Program-made: the position numbers and the translations under genes
From: Tannerella sp.
Lineage (GTDB): Bacteria > Bacteroidota > Bacteroidia > Bacteroidales > Tannerellaceae
Assembly: GCA_031261145.1 (NCBI GenBank)
Contig: JAISJX010000443.1
Location: 1-11,315, forward strand
Direction: 5' to 3'
Length of the DNA: 11,315 nt
Notes under the pieces: model-generated
The model's database searches: none
The model's input: the letters and a program-made list of their open reading frames with translations, nothing else
What the model was told of the DNA's origin: nothing
Shown: piece after piece, positions 4,741-11,315 of the stretch
How positions within the stretch are numbered: the stretch's first letter is position 1
Layout: each line of letters starts with the position of its first letter

Positions 4741-5283
4741 ATGGCAGATTCTCAACAAAAATTTTATGTTCTCCGTGCCATTAGCGGCAAGGAGAATAAG
4801 GTGCGCGAATACTTGGAGGCCGAAATGAAAAGTTCGGACTTAGGTACGTACGTGTCGCAAGTTCTCATTCCGACAGAGAAAACATTCACCATGCGCAACG
4901 GAAAAAAAGTGCTGAAAGAACGCGCTTATTTGCCGGGATACGTTTTGGTGGAAGCGAATCTGGTAGGAGAAGTAGCCCATCGCTTGTGTCAAATACCCAA
5001 TGTGATTGGTTTTTTGGGAGGATCGGAACATCCGGAGCCATTGCGTCCGGCGGAAGTGAGCCGCGTCTTAGGAACGGTTGACGAGCTGCAGGAGCAAGTA
5101 GAGGAGATGGATGTTCAATACTACGTAGGAGAAACGGTGAAAGTGACTTTTGGCCCCTTTAATGGATTTAGCGGGGTTATAGAGGAAGTGAACGCCGAGA
5201 AAAAGAAACTGAAAGTGATCGTTAAAATCTTCGGACGGAAAACGCCGCTTGAGTTAAGTTATGTACAAGTAGAAAAAGAATAG
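4741..5283 (+). CDS. nusG: Transcription termination/antitermination factor NusG
   Basis: I start the protein at the ATG at 4741 (MADSQQKFYVL, 180 residues); a GTG directly upstream at 4738 is in frame but would only add one residue. The NGN domain (about residues 7-110) contains the conserved PGYVLVE segment (65-71), which binds the clamp helices of RNA polymerase. After a linker, the KOW domain (about 128-178) carries VGETVKVTFGPFNGFSGVIE. NusG reduces pausing, links RNA polymerase to Rho or to ribosomal protein S10, and so couples the transcription and translation machines encoded around it. There is no large insertion between NGN and KOW. It is followed 68 nt later by rplK, and I see no promoter in that gap. 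Confidence 0.97.
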   Translation: MADSQQKFYVLRAISGKENKVREYLEAEMKSSDLGTYVSQVLIPTEKTFTMRNGKKVLKERAYLPGYVLVEANLVGEVAHRLCQIPNVIGFLGGSEHPEPLRPAEVSRVLGTVDELQEQVEEMDVQYYVGETVKVTFGPFNGFSGVIEEVNAEKKKLKVIVKIFGRKTPLELSYVQVEKE

Positions 5284-5351
5284 TATTATTGTTACGGATA
5301 ATGCAGGCTTTTTCAAGATTTCTAATTAATATATAAAATTTTTAGAAGAAA

Positions 5352-5798
5352 ATGGCTAAAGAAATTGCTGGACAGATTAAATTGCAGATTAAAGGAGGGG
5401 CAGCAAACCCATCTCCCCCGGTAGGGCCTGCTTTAGGTTCGAAGGGTATTAATATTATGGAGTTTTGCAAGCAATTTAATGCCAGAACCCAAGAACAAGC
5501 TGGTAAAATATTGCCTGTGGTAATTACCTACTATGCGGATAAGACGTTTGAATTTGTCGTAAAAACACCTCCGGTGGCCATCCAATTGTTGGAAGCTACG
5601 AAGTTGAAAAGCGGATCGGCTCAACCGAATCGTAAAAAAGTAGCGCAAGTTACTTGGGATACGGTGAAGAAGATAGCCGAAGATAAAATCGTCGATCTAA
5701 ATTGTTTCACGGTTGAATCGGCTATGAAAATGGTGGCAGGAACAGCGCGGAGTATGGGTATTACTGTAACTGGGACATTCCCGGAAACTAACCAATAA
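5352..5798 (+). CDS. rplK: 50S ribosomal protein uL11
   Basis: The 148-residue protein starts [20 protein letters not shown] and has the proline-rich motif PPVGPALG at residues 22-29, the linker to which thiostrepton-class antibiotics and the GTPase-associated rRNA region relate. The C-terminal rRNA-binding domain has the [17 protein letters not shown] segment near the end. uL11 binds the 23S rRNA GTPase centre and helps position the L10-L12 stalk. In E. coli the rplK-rplA pair is repressed by free L1 binding the rplK leader; the 68-nt leader here shows no stem I could match to that site. rplA follows immediately. Confidence 0.98.
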   Translation: MAKEIAGQIKLQIKGGAANPSPPVGPALGSKGINIMEFCKQFNARTQEQAGKILPVVITYYADKTFEFVVKTPPVAIQLLEATKLKSGSAQPNRKKVAQVTWDTVKKIAEDKIVDLNCFTVESAMKMVAGTARSMGITVTGTFPETNQ

Positions 5799-5810
5799 AT
5801 GTCAATTGAG

Positions 5811-6506
5811 ATGAGTAAATTAACGAAAAATCAAAAATTGGCTAAGGGTAAGCTGGAAGACGGGAAATTTTATACATTGAAAGAAGCGTCGGCGTTGGTG
5901 AAAGAAATTTCGACCAGCAAATTCGATGCCTCGGTCGATGTAGATGTCCGTTTAGGTATAGATCCCCGTAAAGCCAACCAAATGGTCAGAGGCGTAGTGT
6001 CTCTGCCGCACGGAACCGGTAAACAAGTAAGGGTTCTTGTATTATGTACTCCTGATAAGGAAGCGGAGGCGAAAGACGCCGGCGCGGATTTTGTAGGTTT
6101 GGATGAGTATATTGATAAAATAAAAGGTGGATGGACCGATATTGATATCATCATAACCATGCCTTCAATCATGGGTAAAATTGGCGCTTTAGGACGTGTG
6201 TTAGGCCCCCGTGGCTTGATGCCGAACCCCAAAAGCGGAACGGTAACAAACGATATAGGACAAGCCGTTAAAGAAGTGAAGCAGGGTAAAATCGACTTCA
6301 AAGTCGATAAAGCCGGTATTATGCACACTTCCGTCGGTAAAGTATCTTTTACAGCAGAGCAGATATTTGATAATGCCAAAGAATTTATTTCGACGCTTAT
6401 TAAATTGAAACCTTCCGCAGCAAAAGGAACCTATATGAAAAGCGTTTATCTTTCAAGTACTATGAGTCCGGGCATTAAAGTTGACCCCAAAACAGTTGAA
6501 GGTTGA
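5811..6506 (+). CDS. rplA: 50S ribosomal protein uL1
   Basis: The start at 5811 gives [11 protein letters not shown], the typical Bacteroidales N-terminus, and a 231-residue protein. An in-frame ATG at 5799, directly abutting the rplK TAA, would add only four residues (MSIE) and cannot be excluded; it would allow tight translational coupling. The conserved motifs include [19 protein letters not shown] in domain I, the domain II stretch around [19 protein letters not shown], and the C-terminal [18 protein letters not shown]. uL1 forms the mobile stalk that guides deacylated tRNA out through the E site and in many bacteria represses its own operon. rplJ begins 22 nt after its stop. Confidence 0.96.
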   Translation: MSKLTKNQKLAKGKLEDGKFYTLKEASALVKEISTSKFDASVDVDVRLGIDPRKANQMVRGVVSLPHGTGKQVRVLVLCTPDKEAEAKDAGADFVGLDEYIDKIKGGWTDIDIIITMPSIMGKIGALGRVLGPRGLMPNPKSGTVTNDIGQAVKEVKQGKIDFKVDKAGIMHTSVGKVSFTAEQIFDNAKEFISTLIKLKPSAAKGTYMKSVYLSSTMSPGIKVDPKTVEG

Positions 6507-6528
6507 TAATTAAATTAATGAATGAACG

Positions 6529-7059
6529 ATGAAAAAGGAAGATAAAAGTTTAATAATTAAACAACTATCAGAGACGTTAGGTTCTTATTCAAATTTCTAT
6601 TTGACGGATATCGAGGCATTGAATGCCAGCAAAACGAGTGCGTTGAGAAGACTTTGTTACAAGAAAGACATCAAATTAGTTGTTGTTAAAAATACTTTGT
6701 TTAAAAAAGCACTGGAGAGTACGAATACTGATTACTCGGCCTTGAATGACGCCCTGAAAGGGAATACGGCCGTAATGTTTTCAGAAGTAGTCAATGCTCC
6801 GGCGCGCCTGATTAAGGAATTTACAAAAGGCGTCAAAGGCGATGCCAAACCGAGTCTGAAAGCCGCTTATGTACAAGAGTGCTTTTATATCGGTGCGGAA
6901 AACCTGGATACCCTCGTAAACCTGAAGAGCAAGAACGAATTGATAGCCGACGTAGTAAGCTTGTTACAGTCGCCTGTTAAGAATCTTATCTCGGCTCTCC
7001 AGTCATCCGGCGGACAGGCAATTATGGGTGTGTTGAAAACACTTGAAGAAAGAAATTAA
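6529..7059 (+). CDS. rplJ: 50S ribosomal protein uL10
   Basis: The 176-residue protein has the uL10 N-terminal rRNA-binding domain, including the FYLTDIEALNASKTSALRRL and KLVVVKNTLFKKAL segments, then NTAVMFSEVVNAPARLIKEF. It ends with a C-terminal helix (about 150-173) that docks L7/L12 dimers. It anchors the stalk that recruits EF-Tu, EF-G and other GTPases. The intergenic gap before it is only 22 nt. There is therefore no room for the long structured L10 leader through which L10-L12 represses rplJL in many other bacteria, and control must be placed elsewhere or differ. rplL follows after 38 nt of AT-rich sequence. Confidence 0.96.
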   Translation: MKKEDKSLIIKQLSETLGSYSNFYLTDIEALNASKTSALRRLCYKKDIKLVVVKNTLFKKALESTNTDYSALNDALKGNTAVMFSEVVNAPARLIKEFTKGVKGDAKPSLKAAYVQECFYIGAENLDTLVNLKSKNELIADVVSLLQSPVKNLISALQSSGGQAIMGVLKTLEERN

Positions 7060-7097
7060 AAAAAAATAATTAAGAAAATCATTTAAATAATACAAAA

Positions 7098-7472
7098 ATG
7101 GCAGATTTGAAAGCTTTTGCAGAACAATTAGTAAATCTAACCGTAAAAGAAGTTAGCGAATTAACAGCAATCCTGAAAGATGAGTACGGCATTGAGCCGG
7201 CAGCCGCAGCAATAGCAGTAGCAGCCGGACCGGCAGCCGCAGCCGTTGAGGAAGAAGAAAAGACATCTTTCGATGTAGTGTTAAAAGCAGCAGGCGCTAG
7301 TAAGTTAGCGATTGTTAAGTTAGTGAAAGAGTTGACCGGTCTTGGCCTGAAAGAGGCAAAAGACTTGGTTGATAGCGCTCCGAGTAATCTGAAAGAAGGA
7401 ATAGCTAAAGCGGAAGCCGAGGCTCTGAAGAAAAGTTTGGAAGAAGCTGGGGCTGAAGTTGAGCTTAAATAG
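7098..7472 (+). CDS. rplL: 50S ribosomal protein bL12 (L7/L12)
   Basis: The 124-residue acidic protein has all three L7/L12 parts. Residues 1-33 are the dimerisation domain. Residues 34-51 are a flexible Ala/Pro-rich hinge dominated by alanine, with Gly and Val. The C-terminal factor-binding domain has the conserved [20 protein letters not shown] (70-89). Several dimers bind L10 and recruit translational GTPases. The start is preceded by an AT-rich tract with no Shine-Dalgarno. A strong hairpin with a T-run follows 28 nt after the stop, before rpoB, which may let ribosomal protein genes be made in excess over RNA polymerase subunits. Confidence 0.98.
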   Translation: MADLKAFAEQLVNLTVKEVSELTAILKDEYGIEPAAAAIAVAAGPAAAAVEEEEKTSFDVVLKAAGASKLAIVKLVKELTGLGLKEAKDLVDSAPSNLKEGIAKAEAEALKKSLEEAGAEVELK

Positions 7473-7481
7473 TCTCTATAG

Positions 7482-7494
7482 CCTGGTAACCAGG
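7482..7494 (+). other. Small palindrome CCTGGTAACCAGG after rplL
   Basis: CCTGG and CCAGG pair perfectly around TAA, just after the rplL stop and 6 nt before the terminator-like stem. Its TAACC could in principle pair with GGTTA at 7501-7505, but this would have to compete with a much stronger stem. Confidence 0.4.
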
Positions 7495-7500
7495 TGATAT

Positions 7501-7540
7501 GGTTAAGAGTCTTCAGAGTATGAAGATTCTTAACCTTTTT
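7501..7540 (+). terminator. Terminator-like hairpin between rplL and rpoB (probable attenuator)
   Basis: GGTTAAGAGTCTTCA (7501-7515) and TGAAGATTCTTAACC (7521-7535) form a 15-bp stem with a single G-U wobble and a 5-nt loop GAGTA, followed directly by TTTTT (7536-7540). This is the shape of a Rho-independent terminator, though the stem is only moderately GC-rich. Because rpoB follows 42 nt later with no promoter I can recognise in the gap, it is more likely a partial terminator, or an RNase III-type cleavage site, than a full stop. The E. coli rplL-rpoB gap has both attenuation and RNase III processing. Confidence 0.75.
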
Positions 7541-7582
7541 GTGTCTATTCTCTTATTAAGTTCAAAAATAATTCCAAACTAA

Positions 7583-10500
7583 ATGTCTTCAGCAACTGAA
7601 AATCAAAGAATTAATTTTGCTTCGATTAAAAATTTCCTTTCGTATCCGGATTTTCTCGAAGTACAATTGAAGTCATTTCAAGACTTTTTACAATTAGATA
7701 CGCCGCCCGAAAAAAGAAAAAAAGAGGGCTTGTATAAGGTGTTTGCCGAAAATTTTCCAATCGCAGACACACGCAACAACTTTGTGTTGGAATTTTTAGA
7801 TTACTATGTGGACCCGCCGCGTTACACCATTGACGAGTGTATAGCGCGCGGACTGACCTATAGTGTTCCTCTGAAAGCCAAGTTGAAACTATATTGTACC
7901 GATCCTGAACATGAAGATTTTGATACGGTCATCCAGGATGTGTATTTAGGCCCGATTCCATACATGACTACAAGAGGCACTTTTGTAATCAATGGCGCCG
8001 AACGGGTCGTTGTTTCCCAGTTGCACCGTTCGCCGGGTGTATTTTTCGGACAGAGTCTCCATGCCAATGGCACCAAACTTTACTCAGCGCGTATCATTCC
8101 GTTTAAAGGTTCGTGGATAGAATTTGCCACGGACATCAATAATGTGATGTACGCCTACATCGACCGTAAAAAGAAATTACCCGTAACCACGCTGTTACGT
8201 GCAATAGGTTTTGAAAGCGATAAAGATATATTGGAAATCTTTAATCTGGCGGAAGAAGTCAAAAATACAAAACCGAATCTGAAGAAATTCATCGGGCGCC
8301 GGTTAGCTGCCCGTGTGTTGAAGACATGGGTGGAAGATTTTGTGGACGAAGATACCGGCGAGGTGGTTTCCATCGAACGAAACGATGTCGTGATGGATCG
8401 CGAATCGGTGCTGGACAACGATAACATTGATGTGATTATCGAATCGGGCACCCCGTATATCCTCCTGCATCGCGAAGACCAGAACTTGTCGGATTACGCA
8501 ATTATTTACAATACATTGCAGAAGGATCCGAGTAACTCGGAAAAAGAAGCCGTGTTGTACATCTATCGCCAGTTGAGGAATGCCGAACCGGCCGATGAAG
8601 CCAGCGCACGCGAAATCATAACCAACCTGTTCTTCTCCGAAAAAAGGTACGATTTGGGTGACGTGGGACGTTTCCGTATCAATCGGAAACTGAACCTGAC
8701 GATCAGCGAAGAAACGAAAGTTTTGACGAAAGAAGATATCATCGAGATTATCAAATATCTGATTGAACTGGTAAACTCGAAAGCCGTTGTGGACGATATC
8801 GACCACCTGAGCAACCGTCGTGTGAGAACGGTCGGCGAACAGTTATATAATCAATTCGGCATCGGATTGGCGCGTATGGCGCGTACGGTTCGCGAGCGAA
8901 TGAATGTTCGCGACAACGAAGTCTTCACGCCGATTGATTTGATAAATGCCAAGACGATTTCGTCGGTAGTAAATTCGTTCTTCGGGACGAACGCGCTATC
9001 CCAGTTTATGGATCAGACGAACCCGTTGGCCGAAATAACACACAAACGCCGGTTGTCCGCCTTAGGCCCCGGAGGTTTGTCGCGCGAACGCGCCGGATTT
9101 GAAGTCCGTGACGTTCACTATACGCATTACGGACGCCTTTGTCCGATTGAAACGCCTGAAGGCCCGAACATCGGTTTGATTTCGTCCCTTTGCGTCTATG
9201 CGAAAATCAATGACTTAGGATTTATCACAACGCCTTACCGGAAGGTGGAAAACGGAAAGGTCGATTTCTCGCCCGAATCGTTGACCTACTACACCGCTGA
9301 GGAAGAAGAGGATAAGATAGTAGCACAGGGAAATGCGCCGTTAGATGATAACGGACATTTTATCCGTGAAAAGGTGAAATCGAGATATGAAGCTGACTTC
9401 CCGGTAGTTGATCCGGAAGAGGTGAAACTGATGGACGTATCACCGACACAGATTGCTTCGATTGCCGCCTCCCTGATCCCGTTCCTCGAACACGACGACG
9501 CCAACCGCGCCTTGATGGGTTCGAACATGATGCGCCAGGCTGTCCCGTTGATTCATACGGACGCTCCGGTTGTCGGAACCGGTATCGAAGCGCAGGTAGC
9601 GCGCGATTCCCGTACGCAGATTATTGCGGAAGGCGAAGGCGAAATCGTCTTTGTCGATTCGACGTGCATCCAGATTAAGTATGACCGGTCGGAAGACGAA
9701 GAATTTGTAAGTTTCGAAGACGCCGTCAAGACGTATGTCATTCCGAAATGGCGCAAAACCAACCAGAGTACAACCGTTGACCTGCAGCCGATCTGCTATC
9801 GCGGACAGCGTGTGAAAGCCGGCGATGTACTGACGGAAGGTTATTCGACACAAAACGGCGAACTTGCTTTGGGACGTAACGTGAAAGTGGCATACATGCC
9901 CTGGAAAGGTTACAACTATGAGGATGCGATTGTGCTGAACGAACGGATGGTTCGCGAGGACTTCTTCACCTCTATCCATGTCGATGAGTATATTCTGGAA
10001 GTCCGCGAAACCAAACGCGGTATGGAAGAACTGACGTCCGACATCCCGAATGTGAGCGAAGAAGCGATTAAGAATCTGGACGAACGTGGAATTGTTCGGA
10101 TCGGCGCTCACGTAGAGCCGGGCGATATCCTGATTGGAAAGATTACGCCGAAAGGCGAATCGGATCCTTCGCCCGAAGAAAAACTGTTACGCGCTATTTT
10201 CGGCGACAAGGCCGGAGATGTGAAGGATGCTTCCTTGAAAGCTACGCCTTCATTGCATGGCGTCGTAATTGATACGAGGCTGTTCTGCAAGAATATAAAG
10301 AAGCGCAATACCCGCTTGTCGGATAAAGCTGTTCTGCCGAAATTGGACGAGGAGTATGAGGAGAAGATGGCTGAATTGAAAGATATTCTCGTCGAAAAAC
10401 TGCTGGTTCTGACCAACGGAAAAGCTTCGCAGGGCGTCAAAGACTATCTGAATACGGATGTGATTGCCCGCGGTGCGAAATTCTCCCGTAAAATGCTGGA

Positions 10501-11315
10501 GGAGTTGGACTACAATGCGGTGCAATACAGCAAATGGACGACTGATACGCATAAAAATGAGCAGATTAAGAAATTAATCGTTAATTACCTGAAGAAGTAC
10601 AAGGAATTAGATGCTGAATTGCGCCGGAAGAAATTTGATTTGACCATCGGGGACGAATTGCCTACGGGTATTATCCAGATTGCGAAAGTCTATGTTGCGA
10701 AGAAACGTAAGATTCAGGTCGGTGATAAGATGGCCGGACGTCACGGAAACAAAGGTATTGTTTCAAAGATTGTACGTCAGGAAGACATGCCGTTCTTGGA
10801 AGACGGAACGCCGGTGGATATTTGTTTGAACCCGCTGGGCGTACCTTCGCGTATGAACCTCGGTCAGATATTTGAAGCCGTGTTGGGTTGGGCGGGACAG
10901 ACACTGAATGTGAAGTTTGCCACCCCGATTTTCGACGGAGCATCCATTGATGATATGAACGCATGGACGGACAAAGCCGGTCTGCCGCGTTATGGTAAGA
11001 CCTACCTGTATGACGGCGGTACGGGCGAACGCTTCGACCAGCCCGCAACGGTAGGTGTGACCTACTTCCTGAAATTGGGACACATGGTCGATGATAAGAT
11101 GCATGCCCGTTCCATCGGGCCGTACTCACTGATTACGCAACAGCCGTTAGGCGGTAAGGCGCAATTCGGAGGACAGCGTTTCGGAGAAATGGAAGTATGG
11201 GCGTTAGAGGCGTTTGGCGCAGCGCACGTATTGCAGGAGATTCTGACCATCAAGTCCGACGACGTGGTGGGACGTTCCAAAGCATACGAAGCGATTGTGA
11301 AAGGCGAACCTATGC
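7583..11315 (+). CDS. rpoB: DNA-directed RNA polymerase subunit beta, C-terminus cut off by the window
   Basis: The frame from the ATG at 7583 is open for 1244 codons to the window end; roughly 25 residues should be missing by comparison with Bacteroidales RpoB. Motifs in order are LHRSPGVFF (147-155), the rifampicin pocket [10 protein letters not shown] followed by [13 protein letters not shown] (472-498), [15 protein letters not shown] (about 514-528), YNYEDAI (777-783) and the active-centre [12 protein letters not shown] (1047-1058). E780-D781, K1049 and K1057 correspond to E. coli E813-D814, K1065 and K1073. At the main resistance sites the wild-type residues are present: D477, H487 and S492 for E. 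coli D516, H526 and S531. Residues about 907-1022 form a Lys/Glu-rich helical segment where lineage-specific insertions occur. No Shine-Dalgarno precedes the start. rpoC is expected just beyond the window. Confidence 0.98.
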   Translation, partial: MSSATENQRINFASIKNFLSYPDFLEVQLKSFQDFLQLDTPPEKRKKEGLYKVFAENFPIADTRNNFVLEFLDYYVDPPRYTIDECIARGLTYSVPLKAKLKLYCTDPEHEDFDTVIQDVYLGPIPYMTTRGTFVINGAERVVVSQLHRSPGVFFGQSLHANGTKLYSARIIPFKGSWIEFATDINNVMYAYIDRKKKLPVTTLLRAIGFESDKDILEIFNLAEEVKNTKPNLKKFIGRRLAARVLKTWVEDFVDEDTGEVVSIERNDVVMDRESVLDNDNIDVIIESGTPYILLHREDQNLSDYAIIYNTLQKDPSNSEKEAVLYIYRQLRNAEPADEASAREIITNLFFSEKRYDLGDVGRFRINRKLNLTISEETKVLTKEDIIEIIKYLIELVNSKAVVDDIDHLSNRRVRTVGEQLYNQFGIGLARMARTVRERMNVRDNEVFTPIDLINAKTISSVVNSFFGTNALSQFMDQTNPLAEITHKRRLSALGPGGLSRERAGFEVRDVHYTHYGRLCPIETPEGPNIGLISSLCVYAKINDLGFITTPYRKVENGKVDFSPESLTYYTAEEEEDKIVAQGNAPLDDNGHFIREKVKSRYEADFPVVDPEEVKLMDVSPTQIASIAASLIPFLEHDDANRALMGSNMMRQAVPLIHTDAPVVGTGIEAQVARDSRTQIIAEGEGEIVFVDSTCIQIKYDRSEDEEFVSFEDAVKTYVIPKWRKTNQSTTVDLQPICYRGQRVKAGDVLTEGYSTQNGELALGRNVKVAYMPWKGYNYEDAIVLNERMVREDFFTSIHVDEYILEVRETKRGMEELTSDIPNVSEEAIKNLDERGIVRIGAHVEPGDILIGKITPKGESDPSPEEKLLRAIFGDKAGDVKDASLKATPSLHGVVIDTRLFCKNIKKRNTRLSDKAVLPKLDEEYEEKMAELKDILVEKLLVLTNGKASQGVKDYLNTDVIARGAKFSRKMLEELDYNAVQYSKWTTDTHKNEQIKKLIVNYLKKYKELDAELRRKKFDLTIGDELPTGIIQIAKVYVAKKRKIQVGDKMAGRHGNKGIVSKIVRQEDMPFLEDGTPVDICLNPLGVPSRMNLGQIFEAVLGWAGQTLNVKFATPIFDGASIDDMNAWTDKAGLPRYGKTYLYDGGTGERFDQPATVGVTYFLKLGHMVDDKMHARSIGPYSLITQQPLGGKAQFGGQRFGEMEVWALEAFGAAHVLQEILTIKSDDVVGRSKAYEAIVKGEPM

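Noticed and set aside
5870..6379. Long minus-strand open frames antisense to rplA and, elsewhere, antisense to rpoB (for example 8303-8806 and 9440-10111)
   Set aside because: They mirror conserved coding sequence on the opposite strand, have biased composition expected of antisense frames, and lack recognisable domains.
7538..7564. Promoter for rpoB formed by TTTG at 7538 and TAAGTTCA at 7557
   Set aside because: The spacer is only 15 nt and the -7 element has two mismatches.

Overview
This window is a conserved translation and transcription core locus of a Bacteroidota bacterium, most likely order Bacteroidales. The evidence is the gene order (rpsU, Xer-type recombinase, short hpf, Thr tRNAs, tuf, tRNA-Trp, secE, nusG, rplKAJL, rpoB), the protein sequences, promoters of the phylum-specific TTTG-N20-TAnnTTTG type, and the almost complete absence of Shine-Dalgarno sequences. 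Family or genus cannot be fixed from sequence reading alone.

Left end (1-1111, minus strand): a gamma-carbonic-anhydrase-like hexapeptide-repeat protein is followed 51 nt downstream by the N-terminal 178 residues of a membrane-anchored CapA-family protein that runs off the window. They look like one transcript. A 181-bp divergent intergenic region (1112-1292) carries a promoter element for each direction.

Middle (1293-2771, plus strand): rpsU (bS21), a complete tyrosine recombinase of the XerC/XerD type, and the short ribosome hibernation factor hpf. The hpf start is preceded by a perfect AAGGAG at ideal spacing, the only one in front of any gene here.

Right part (2788-11315, plus strand): a strong promoter with a GC-rich start region, tRNA-Thr(TGT), a 130-nt spacer, tRNA-Thr(GGT), tuf, tRNA-Trp(CCA), secE, nusG, rplK, rplA, rplJ, rplL, a terminator-like hairpin, and rpoB. 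The rpoB gene is cut by the window end about 25 codons short of the usual length. I saw no other good promoter downstream of 2819, so this may be one long transcript modulated by hairpins. It would supply elongation factor, tRNAs, the SecE translocase subunit, NusG, the L11/L1/L10/L12 stalk and L1 proteins, and the RNA polymerase beta subunit together.

I see no insertion sequence, CRISPR array, phage gene or obviously novel multi-gene system; this is largely an ordinary core region. The points most worth a second look are the isolated Shine-Dalgarno in front of hpf, the loss of the inner tRNAs from the ancestral Thr-Tyr-Gly-Thr-tuf arrangement, competing hairpins at the tRNA promoter start, a mismatch in the tRNA-Thr(GGT) acceptor stem, and the strong hairpin between rplL and rpoB.
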